5,472 nucleotides of DNA from CAYUWG01 sp964448285 (GTDB lineage Bacteria; Bacteroidota; Ignavibacteria; SZUA-365). Below the pieces are notes generated by a model. The model saw only the letters and a list, made by a program, of their open reading frames with translations, was not told the DNA's origin and did not search any database. This document shows positions 1-5,161 of the stretch, in pieces. The number at the start of each line of letters is the position of its first letter. Positions within the stretch are counted from its first letter, which is position 1. The position numbers and the translations under genes were made by a program. The stretch is taken from positions 1-5,472 of the forward strand of contig CAYUWG010000154.1 in assembly GCA_964448285.1 (NCBI GenBank), written 5' to 3'.

Positions 1-39
1 ATTCCAACACACCAACGATGAGATGTCAAAATAGGAATG

Positions 40-68
40 CCCTGGGTACATCTGTACCCAGGGTTTTT
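40..68 (+). terminator. Rho-independent terminator, plus strand
   Basis: CCCTGGGTAC (40-49) and GTACCCAGGG (54-63) form a perfect ten-base stem with a four-base loop ATCT, followed by TTTTT (64-68). The T-run lies on the plus strand, so it terminates a gene coming from the left, whose end may be the short open frame ending at TAG 32-34. On the minus strand the stem is followed by GCATTCCTATTTT, only loosely T-rich, so it may also slow transcription out of the cysteine-rich gene, which stops 57 bases before it. Confidence 0.85.
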
Positions 69-119
69 GCGATACCATGCTCTGCACTACTATAGCACAA
101 AACAATATAGTACACTTTA

Positions 120-693
120 TCAACTGCATGGCGGATTGGAGTTACATGATAAGCCAGTTTCACACTTTATCATAACTTGGCCTTCACTGCAAACATCTAT
201 ACTCAAGGTATATGTACCTGGAGTAAGACAAAATGTCCTCCGTGGACCCGCTGATCCTTGTGTACAAGGGAAAAACTCAGACTGCTCTGGAGTGCCGGTG
301 TTGTTTAAAACACCCCACCAGCAGCATTCAGGCGGGTACGGGTCTACGCAGCAAGATTTAGTACTTACATCGTAAACACCAACGCATGTTGCTGATGTTA
401 TTTCGAATGTCACTTGATCATTACCAGGGCCAAAAAAAACTGTGAGAGGCCCTGAGCATAAGTCAGGATTTACAACCTTAGGAGCAAGTTGGCTTAGGTG
501 TGTATCGTTTACTGGTAACTTGGAAACACCTGGAATCTCAGGTGTCTGCAATAGGTTTGAGATGCCTACAGTTGGCGTCGTGTTGAGAAGGGTTGTTTGG
601 GACAACGTCTCAATCGGTAGGAGTAGTGTGAGGATGAGAGCGAGTGAGAAAAGGGTTGCTACCCCCCCCCCCCCGGATTGTTCTTGTTTTCAT
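120..693 (-). CDS. Cysteine-rich secreted protein with a slippery G13 tract; frame interrupted as read (phase-variable candidate)
   Basis: Translation starts at ATG 693 behind AAGGAG, gives MKTRTIR, then meets 13 G (674-662). As read, the frame ends at TGA 612-610 after 27 residues. With 12 G it continues for 190 residues: a basic start, a hydrophobic core (VATLFSLALILTLLLP, residues 11-26) and a plausible signal peptidase I site TLS|Q after residue 31, so export is expected. The mature part begins with a Thr/Pro/Leu-rich linker without cysteine to about residue 78. Then twelve cysteines follow at about 79, 103, 114, 115, 123, 124, 143, 155, 168, 177, 183 and 189, including CC pairs in KSCCVD and ECCWWG, and a beta-like segment FCLTPGTYTLSI. 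An even cysteine count in an exported protein suggests up to six disulfides. I recognise no family. The gene has its own promoter and no partner in the window. It is more AT-rich than gcvP. The open frame from TTG 605 alone would lack the signal peptide and a ribosome-binding site, so it is not a likely independent gene. Confidence 0.7.
432..439. repeat. A8 run inside the cysteine-rich gene (T8 in the coding strand)
   Basis: It encodes the Val-Phe-Phe of LTVFFGPG. It is in frame with the rest of the body as read, so it does not itself break the gene. It is a second, weaker slippage site in the same coding sequence. Confidence 0.7.
662..674. repeat. Homopolymer of 13 C on the plus strand (G13 in the coding strand)
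   Basis: It is the longest mononucleotide run in the window; the next longest are A8 (432-439) and T7 (867-873). It lies between codon 7 and the hydrophobic core of the signal peptide of the cysteine-rich gene. Lengths 9, 12 or 15 join start and body in frame; 13 gives a 27-residue peptide and 14 an 11-residue peptide (TAG follows directly). Such tracts change length by slipped-strand mispairing. They are also frequent sites of sequencing error. Confidence 0.95.
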
Positions 694-699
694 GGAAAT

Positions 700-705
700 C
701 TCCTT
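700..705 (-). promoter_or_regulatory. Strong ribosome-binding site that fixes the start of the cysteine-rich gene
   Basis: AAGGAG on the minus strand, followed by six bases (ATTTCC) and then ATG at 693-691. It is the best Shine-Dalgarno in the window, and it decides that translation enters upstream of the G tract. A second in-frame ATG at 708 overlaps the site's upstream edge and is a poorer choice. Confidence 0.85.
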
Positions 706-717
706 CATGCTGGTTAT

Positions 718-855
718 TGGATTTGTGGATTTTGAGCTTACATCCGTCAAAGAGACAGCCTCAATGACTTGTTACCGCTTGCCTCTGAACCTTATGAGAT
801 CGAGGCCTTGGATTCCTTTCTTCTTGAACAGCGCTGTTACCTCCGTGGATTTGTG
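718..855. repeat. Short direct repeats of TGGATTTGTG in the leader
   Basis: TGGATTTGTG occurs at 718-727 and 846-855 in the same orientation, 128 bp apart; the nine-base core GGATTTGTG occurs a third time at 2161-2169, also between genes and in the same orientation. Function unknown; on the minus strand the core reads CACAAATCC. Confidence 0.4.
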
Positions 856-861
856 AGACAT
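772..861 (-). CDS. Possible leader peptide ORF, 29 residues
   Basis: ATG at 861 opens a 29-codon ORF (starts MSHKSTEV, ends RFRGKR) that stops with TAA at 774-772, 78 bases before the ATG of the cysteine-rich gene and in the same reading frame as that ATG. A still shorter ORF, MTRKKY, at 881-861 ends in TGATG, so its stop overlaps this start by one base, the arrangement used for translational coupling. Neither has a recognisable ribosome-binding site, and random short ORFs of this length are common. The peptide is basic and I recognise nothing in it. It is listed because it lies wholly within the predicted leader. Confidence 0.2.
   Translation of the reverse strand: MSHKSTEVTALFKKKGIQGLDLIRFRGKR
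827..838. repeat. 12-bp perfect palindrome in the leader
   Basis: AACAGCGCTGTT is its own reverse complement. It lies about 85 bp downstream of the predicted transcription start. A palindrome this size could be a dimeric regulator site, although its place inside the transcribed leader, rather than at the promoter, would suit a roadblock repressor better than a classical operator. It could also be chance. Confidence 0.3.
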
Positions 862-883
862 CAGTATTTTTTTCTTGTCATGT

Positions 884-901
884 GCCCGGAGTTGGCCGGG
901 C
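884..901 (-). other. GC-rich hairpin in the leader
   Basis: GCCCGG and CCGGGC form a perfect six-base stem around a six-base loop (CCAACT on the minus strand). It would fold about 20 nt into the transcript from the promoter at 958-930 and ends two bases before a short leader ORF. It lacks a T-run on the minus strand (ACATGACAAG follows), so I do not call it an intrinsic terminator; a role in message stability or leader folding is possible. Confidence 0.4.
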
Positions 902-929
902 TAGAAGAGTCAGTCAAACGACTTGGCTG

Positions 930-958
930 AATATACTCCGGCATAAAGACAGAGTCAA
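930..958 (-). promoter_or_regulatory. Sigma70-like promoter for the cysteine-rich gene
   Basis: On the minus strand a -35 box TTGACT (958-953, five of six bases of TTGACA) is separated by exactly 17 bp from a -10 box TATATT (935-930, five of six bases of TATAAT). This is the best promoter match in the window. It lies after the stop of the membrane-anchored protein and points at the secreted cysteine-rich gene, which would then form its own transcription unit starting near 922. The box does not fit the TAnnTTTG variant. Confidence 0.65.
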
Positions 959-1013
959 GCGTCTTGCCTCGGCAACAATCCTTTTACAGGAAGCTCAGGA
1001 GAGAACTTTACAA

Positions 1014-1643
1014 TCAGTCTAAAGGAGGCGTCGGGTTTTCATCGATCCGAATATCTTCCACCCAAAATACTTCGCACGCACCGTCGCCTGTGTCGGTACG
1101 CCTCAGCGAACTGCTCCAACGCCATCCATCGTCCGCCGTCGCTTTCACCAAATATCCTTGCATATCCACGACCATCCCTTTCACGACATCGTTGAGCGTT
1201 CGCTGCACCGACTCATCCGCAGGAATGATGTGGACGTTCGCGCTCGTTCGCTCGATCTCCTTTCTCGGGATCGGAAAGACGTCCACACGCCAGCGATATC
1301 GTCGGCCGCTTTGCGCGATATCGATCCTGTCAACGATCATCTGGTCGGACATCTTTCCCCATCCGAGGGCGAGATCGACCGGCGACAGTTCCGCTTCCCT
1401 CCCGGAACGGTAATTCTCCCTGCTGAGGACTCGCGCATGAATGCGGTACGATGCCAGCGGCGTGATCATGTAATCGCCAAAGAGCCAGGGCGCAGTCCGG
1501 TCAGGTTTCGTTTGCGTCGGTTCATCGGGACAGAGAATTCCCGACTCGTGTGTTATCTCTTCTTCCGGCCATGCATAGAGTGTGGCAATGACGAGAAGTC
1601 CGGCAAGAGAAGACCAGAAGAGTATGTGTGAACGTGCGCTCAT
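1014..1643 (-). CDS. Membrane-anchored conserved protein of unknown function
   Basis: The product is 209 residues from ATG 1643; a TTG nine bases upstream would give 212. I prefer ATG because GGAAAGG lies just before it, although that spacing is too short for a good ribosome-binding site. Residues about 6-25 (ILFWSSLAGLLVIATLYAW) form one hydrophobic segment behind a short basic N-terminus, which fits a signal anchor with the rest outside the cytoplasm; there is no lipobox. The soluble part holds a dense run of distinctive motifs: PLASYRIHARVLSRENYR, LSPVDLALGWGKMSD, RIDIAQSGRRYRWR, FPIPRKEIERTSANVHIIP, GYLVKATADDGWRWSSSL and DTGDGACEVFWVE. From memory this pattern belongs to a family of hypothetical proteins common in Proteobacteria, with no assigned biochemical role that I know of. 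The strong conservation of Trp, Arg and Asp positions suggests a real binding function, but which is unknown. The gene is intact and ends with TGA at 1016-1014. Confidence 0.8.
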   Translation of the reverse strand: MSARSHILFWSSLAGLLVIATLYAWPEEEITHESGILCPDEPTQTKPDRTAPWLFGDYMITPLASYRIHARVLSRENYRSGREAELSPVDLALGWGKMSDQMIVDRIDIAQSGRRYRWRVDVFPIPRKEIERTSANVHIIPADESVQRTLNDVVKGMVVDMQGYLVKATADDGWRWSSSLRRTDTGDGACEVFWVEDIRIDENPTPPLD

Positions 1644-1649
1644 CCTTTC

Positions 1650-1681
1650 CAAAAGTAGAAAGCGAACGTGAACGGCTCAAC
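1650..1681 (-). promoter_or_regulatory. Candidate Bacteroidota-type promoter upstream of the membrane-anchored protein
   Basis: On the minus strand GTTG (1681-1678) is followed after 20 bp by TACTTTTG (1657-1650), an exact fit to the TAnnTTTG element described for Bacteroidota housekeeping promoters with its TTG partner about 20 bp upstream. The start codon ATG lies only six bases beyond the box, so a transcript from here would be nearly leaderless, which is unusual. The motif is short and degenerate, and the host phylum is not established, so this may be chance. Confidence 0.25.
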
Positions 1682-1711
1682 CGTCATCTCGCTCGGTGTG
1701 TAGGTTTTTCA

Positions 1712-1772
1712 ATGGGTGTCGCACGAAGGGCACGAAGAGAAATGGTGTCGCAGGAAGACGCGAAGGGGAGAA
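1712..1772. repeat. Imperfect tandem repeat of about 30 bp, two units
   Basis: The two units lie end to end at 1712-1741 and 1742-1772. Both start ATGG, continue with TGTCGCA then C or G then GAAG, have a second CGAAG about ten bases later, and finish in AGAA; they differ by a few substitutions and short gaps. The plus strand is strongly purine-rich through to about 1790. The phrase CACGAAGGGCACGAAG inside it has the look of the CACGAAG-type intergenic repeats that I recall from many environmental genomes, but this is a memory of a pattern and not a match I can verify. The repeat lies between the 89-residue ORF and the start of the membrane-anchored protein. A frame through it (1887-1684, minus) is open but reads as low-complexity repeat translation. 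Confidence 0.6.
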
Positions 1773-1805
1773 GAATGGTAAGGGGTGAGGATTCGGTGGT
1801 TCGTG

Positions 1806-2075
1806 CTACTTGGATTTCAAGTGGCCCCATGTCTTGAACTTGGCTGGAGATGTCACCATGCGGGAGGGTTTCCAGACGGAGTTCCAACCGCTGAAGTATT
1901 CCTCAGTGAATGGAATCCAGCGACCGAGAATGAAAACGCTCTTCAGTCGTTCGGAGTACACGCCGGAAATCGCCTGTCCCTTGACGTCTTCAACGAGTTC
2001 CGCGTTCGAAATGCGTACACGAACGTTTTCACCATTCTCTGGTTGCTCAGGTGATGTTAATTCGATCCAGTCCAC
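1806..2075 (-). CDS. Small uncharacterised protein, 89 residues
   Basis: I do not recognise this gene with confidence. It opens with GTG at 2075 (AGGAG two bases before it, which is closer than usual) and an in-frame TAA lies four codons upstream, so the start cannot move far. It ends with TAG at 1808-1806. The composition looks like a real soluble protein: acidic N-terminal half (DWIELTSPEQPENGENVRVRI), a hydrophobic centre (LKSVFILGRWIPFTEEYFSGWN) and a basic tail (PAKFKTWGHLKSK). It has no signal peptide, no membrane segment and no cysteine. The opening W-I-E-L-T-x-x-x-x-P-E-N-G-E-x-V-x-V resembles the start of DUF551-type small proteins (W-I-x-V-x-x-x-L-P-E-x-G-x-x-V-L-V), but the resemblance is short and I treat it as a hint only. 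It follows gcvP on the same strand after 163 bp. Competing frames over this interval are less protein-like. Confidence 0.5.
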   Translation of the reverse strand: MDWIELTSPEQPENGENVRVRISNAELVEDVKGQAISGVYSERLKSVFILGRWIPFTEEYFSGWNSVWKPSRMVTSPAKFKTWGHLKSK

Positions 2076-2238
2076 GGCTCCTGTTTACGATCCTTTCCAC
2101 TCCCTGAGATTACGTAAGAACCTACATCGACAGCGCGCAATTTGCAATGACAGGTGTCACGGATTTGTGGCAGGCGCGTTCCCTTCCACGAGATCGCGAC
2201 GGATGTTCGCTTCGATTACGGGCTGCTCTGAACGCGAC
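2076..2238. other. Spacer between gcvP and the 89-residue ORF, no supported gene
   Basis: This 163-bp spacer follows the gcvP stop. I see no convincing rho-independent terminator: no GC-rich stem followed by a T-run in the minus direction. It contains a small near-palindrome TGACAGGTGTCA around 2148-2159 and one copy of the 9-bp sequence GGATTTGTG (2161-2169) that also occurs twice in the leader of the cysteine-rich gene. A weak promoter-like pair (TTGCAA, 17 bp, TAGGTT) reads toward the 89-residue ORF but matches consensus too poorly to call. Confidence 0.5.
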
Positions 2239-5130
2239 TCAGCTTACCGATTCGATGTAATCTTCGATTGGCGGGCACACGCACATGATGTTGCGGTCGC
2301 CGTAGGAATTGTTCACGCGCGCGACGTGCGGCCAGAACTTGTTGTGCTTCAGGAACGGCAACGGATAGACCGCCTTGTAGCGGGAATACGGATGCTGCCA
2401 GAGTTCGCTCAACGCTTCCTGGGCGGTGTGCGGGGCGTTCTTCAAAACGTTATCGCTTTTATCCGCAAGTCCATCGACGATTTCCTGGATCTCCTGCCGG
2501 ATGGAAATCATCGCGTCGGCGAAGCGATCGAGCTCCGCTTTCGACTCGCTTTCCGTCGGTTCGATCATGAGCGTTCCGGCAACGGGGAACGCAACGGTCG
2601 GCGCATGGAAACCATAATCTATCAGCCGCTTCGCCACGTCCTCCGCTTCGACTCCGGCGGATTTGAACGGACGCAGATCGATGATGAATTCATGTGCGAC
2701 CCGGCCGCTCGTCCCCTGGTAGAGCACGTCGTAGTGTTTTTCGAGAAGCGACTTGAGATAATTCGCGTTGAGTATCGCGAATCGCGTCGCGTCGGTGCAT
2801 CCGTTGCCGCCGAGCATCCTGATGTATGCATACGAAATAAGTAAGATGCTTGCGCTCCCCCACGGCGCAGATGCTACGGCATGGATTCCCTTTTCACCGC
2901 CGGTCTTCACGAGCGGATGTGAAGGGAGGAAAGGAGCCAGATGTCCGGCAACGCAGATCGGTCCCATACCGGGTCCGCCGCCGCCGTGAGGAATACTGAA
3001 CGTCTTATGGAGATTGATGTGGCAAACGTCCGCACCGATGAGCGCGGGAGTCGTCAAACCTACCTGCGCATTGAGGTTCGCGCCGTCCATATATACCTGT
3101 CCACCATGCTCGTGCACGATGCGGCAGAAATCCCTGATCCGGTGTTCGAACACGCCATGCGTTGAAGGATACGTCACCATGAAAGCAGCGAGTCGGTCAT
3201 GGTACTGCCGGGCTTTCGCTTCCAGGTCCTCCGTGGAAATGTTGCCATGCGCGTCGCATGCAACGACGACGACGTGATACCCCGCCATTACTGCACTCGC
3301 AGGATTTGTCCCATGTGCGGATTGCGGTATCAGCACGACGTCGCGGTGGCCTTCGCCACGGTGTTCATGATATGCGCGAATGACAAGCAGACCGGAGTAC
3401 TCGCCTTGCGCGCCGGAATTCGGTTGAAGCGAACATGCGGGAAAACCCGTGATCGTGCAGAGCTGCTCTTCCAATTCGCGGATGACCTGCAGATAGCCTT
3501 GCACCTGATCGGCCGGTGCGAACGGATGGATGTTCGAAAACTGTTGCCACGTGATGGGCACCATTTCACTCGTGGCATTGAGCTTCATCGTGCATGAGCC
3601 CAGCGGAATCATCGAATGCGTCAACGAGAGGTCGCGATTCTCCAGCCGCTTGATGTAACGCAGCATCTCGGTTTCCGAGCGGTTCATGTTGAAGACCGGA
3701 TGCGTGAGAAACGTCGTCGTTCGCGTTAGCTCCAATGGAAAAGTCAAATCGAGGCTGTTGAATACCGACTCGCTGTCCGGAGCTTCAAGACCGGCTGCTT
3801 CCGCAAAGACGCTGATGATGTCGTGAACGTCTCCTGCCGTCGTCGTTTCATTCAAAGCGATGCATACGAGTTTCTGGTCGATGTACCGGAAGTTCATCCC
3901 GTTGCGTTCTGCGCATTCACGCAGATGGTCCGCGTTTGGAACGGCGACTTTCAGCGTATCGAAATAGATTTCATTCTGTTGGTGATAGCCGAGCGCTTCA
4001 AGCCCTTTCGCGGTTGCGCGAGCGGCGGCATGGATATTCCCGGCAATGCGACGAAGGCCTTCGGCGCCGTGATAGACGGCGTACATGCCCGCCATCACTG
4101 CGAGCAGAGCCTGGGCCGTGCAGATGTTCGACGTTGCCTTTTCCCTGCGAATATGTTGCTCGCGCGTTTGCAGCGTCATGCGGTAACCCGTATGACCGAG
4201 CCGATCGACCGACACGCCGATGATACGACCCGGCATGGAGCGGATGTAATCCGAGCGCGTTGCGAAGAACGCCGCATGCGGCCCCCCGAAGCCCATCGGC
4301 ACACCGAAACGCTGGGCGGAGCCTACGACGACGTCGGCGCCGAATTCCCCCGGAGGCGTGAGAAGCACGAGACTCATGAGGTCTGCGGCGACGACGGTCT
4401 TCACGCCGGCCATGTGTGCTCGCTCGATGAATCCACGATAATCATAGACGGCGCCATCCCTCGCCGGGTATTGAAGAATCGCCGCGAAGTACGATGGATC
4501 CAGTGGAACGCTGCGATGATCGCCGACGACGATTTCGATGCCGAGCGGTGCGGCGCGAGTCCGGACAACGTCGAGCGTTTGCGGCAGCACCTGTTCCGAG
4601 ACGAAGCATTTCATACTTGCCTGCCTGTGCGAGTCGCGGTGCACGATACCGAGCAGCATCACCATCGCTTCGGCCGCTGCGGTGCCTTCATCGAGGAGGG
4701 ATGCGTTTGCGATTTCCATTCCCGTCAAATCGCTGATCAACGTTTGGAAGGTAAGCATCGCTTCGAGTCGTCCCTGCGCAATCTCTGCCTGATACGGTGT
4801 GTACTGCGTGTACCAGCCGGGATTCTCGAGGATATTCCGCTGAATGACCGTTGGGACGATGCAGGGATGGTAGCCAAGCCCGATGTAGGACTTCAGGACT
4901 CTGTTGTGTTGCGCGATCACGGCGATTTCCTGGAGGTACTCATGTTCGCTCAAGCCGGGCGGAAGGGCGAGTGGTTCGGTCGTTCTGATGTCAGCGGGAA
5001 CGGTTTGGTCAATCAGTTCATCGAGAGAATCGATACCGATCGCGGCAAGCATGTCCCGTTCTTCGGAAATGCTCGGGCCGATGTGGCGATTGTCGAAAGA
5101 TTCATTGAGGAGGATAGAAGGAGTATTCAC
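2239..5130 (-). CDS. gcvP: Glycine dehydrogenase (decarboxylating), P-protein of the glycine cleavage system
   Basis: This is the PLP-dependent enzyme that decarboxylates glycine and passes the aminomethyl group to the lipoyl arm of GcvH; with GcvT and Lpd it yields CO2, ammonia and methylene-tetrahydrofolate in the cytosol. The 963-residue length is that of the single-chain type (about 950-970), not the split GcvPA/GcvPB type. Landmarks in order: RHIGPS near residues 15-20; YTPYQAEIAQGRLEAML at 110-126 in the N-terminal, catalytically degenerate half; GFGGPHAAFFA at 280-290; SMIPLGSCTMKLNA at 506-519 opening the catalytic half; SAHGTNPASA at 604-613; the PLP lysine K709 in NLHKTFSIPHGG, followed by the GGGGPG loop at 716-721; and the C-terminal YGDRNIMCVCPP. 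It is intact with no frameshift. The start is GTG at 5130: no ATG lies in frame upstream, and the next ATG (residue 27) would remove the conserved RHIGP segment. No clear Shine-Dalgarno precedes it. gcvT and gcvH are not in this window. Confidence 0.97.
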   Translation of the reverse strand: MNTPSILLNESFDNRHIGPSISEERDMLAAIGIDSLDELIDQTVPADIRTTEPLALPPGLSEHEYLQEIAVIAQHNRVLKSYIGLGYHPCIVPTVIQRNILENPGWYTQYTPYQAEIAQGRLEAMLTFQTLISDLTGMEIANASLLDEGTAAAEAMVMLLGIVHRDSHRQASMKCFVSEQVLPQTLDVVRTRAAPLGIEIVVGDHRSVPLDPSYFAAILQYPARDGAVYDYRGFIERAHMAGVKTVVAADLMSLVLLTPPGEFGADVVVGSAQRFGVPMGFGGPHAAFFATRSDYIRSMPGRIIGVSVDRLGHTGYRMTLQTREQHIRREKATSNICTAQALLAVMAGMYAVYHGAEGLRRIAGNIHAAARATAKGLEALGYHQQNEIYFDTLKVAVPNADHLRECAERNGMNFRYIDQKLVCIALNETTTAGDVHDIISVFAEAAGLEAPDSESVFNSLDLTFPLELTRTTTFLTHPVFNMNRSETEMLRYIKRLENRDLSLTHSMIPLGSCTMKLNATSEMVPITWQQFSNIHPFAPADQVQGYLQVIRELEEQLCTITGFPACSLQPNSGAQGEYSGLLVIRAYHEHRGEGHRDVVLIPQSAHGTNPASAVMAGYHVVVVACDAHGNISTEDLEAKARQYHDRLAAFMVTYPSTHGVFEHRIRDFCRIVHEHGGQVYMDGANLNAQVGLTTPALIGADVCHINLHKTFSIPHGGGGPGMGPICVAGHLAPFLPSHPLVKTGGEKGIHAVASAPWGSASILLISYAYIRMLGGNGCTDATRFAILNANYLKSLLEKHYDVLYQGTSGRVAHEFIIDLRPFKSAGVEAEDVAKRLIDYGFHAPTVAFPVAGTLMIEPTESESKAELDRFADAMISIRQEIQEIVDGLADKSDNVLKNAPHTAQEALSELWQHPYSRYKAVYPLPFLKHNKFWPHVARVNNSYGDRNIMCVCPPIEDYIESVS

Positions 5131-5161
5131 GATGGATGAGTCAATTACAGAAGTGTGTCGT

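Larger units (their letters stand above)
694..1013. other. Non-coding stretch: promoter region and long leader of the cysteine-rich gene
   Basis: No gene of normal size is supported in these 320 bp. Reading in the minus direction it holds, in order: about 55 bp after the stop of the membrane-anchored protein, a sigma70-like promoter (958-930), a GC hairpin (901-884), two very short overlapping ORFs (881-861 and 861-772), a 12-bp palindrome (838-827), and the ribosome-binding site of the next gene (705-700). If transcription starts about seven bases beyond the -10 box, the leader is roughly 230 nt, long for a bacterial 5' UTR. No known riboswitch consensus is visible to me. Confidence 0.6.

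Noticed and set aside
2..34. Open frame ending in TAG at 32-34, possible tail of a plus-strand gene
   Set aside because: Only ten codons are visible. Its position six bases before the terminator stem is suggestive, but too little sequence is present to call a gene.
112..172. Direct repeat ACACTTTATCA at 112-122 and 162-172
   Set aside because: Short, AT-rich, and overlapping the end of the cysteine-rich coding sequence; likely chance.
37..375. 112-codon plus-strand frame opposite the cysteine-rich gene
   Set aside because: It starts inside the terminator hairpin and lies opposite a gene with a signal peptide and patterned cysteines.
884..901. Hairpin as an intrinsic terminator of the membrane-anchored gene
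   Set aside because: Six-base stem with no T-run after it on the minus strand, and it lies downstream of the strong promoter, inside the next transcript.
1158..1631. Plus-strand frames opposite the membrane-anchored protein (also 964-1413)
   Set aside because: The minus-strand frame has a membrane segment and family-like motifs; the plus frames have neither.
1684..1887. 67-codon minus-strand frame through the tandem repeat
   Set aside because: Much of it is translation of the repeat, and it overlaps the better 89-residue ORF in another frame.
2168..2238. Short minus-strand open frame after the gcvP stop (SEQPVIEANIRRD...)
   Set aside because: No start codon at its 5' end, an in-frame TAA just upstream, and only about two dozen codons.
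1810..2844. 344-codon plus-strand open frame
   Set aside because: It spans the end of gcvP, the spacer and the 89-residue ORF on the opposite strand; the portion over gcvP is clearly a shadow and there is no ribosome-binding site of note.
3823..5139. 438-codon plus-strand open frame opposite gcvP
   Set aside because: It is an antisense shadow of an intact, strongly conserved gcvP; its translation is Arg/His-rich with no recognisable domain.
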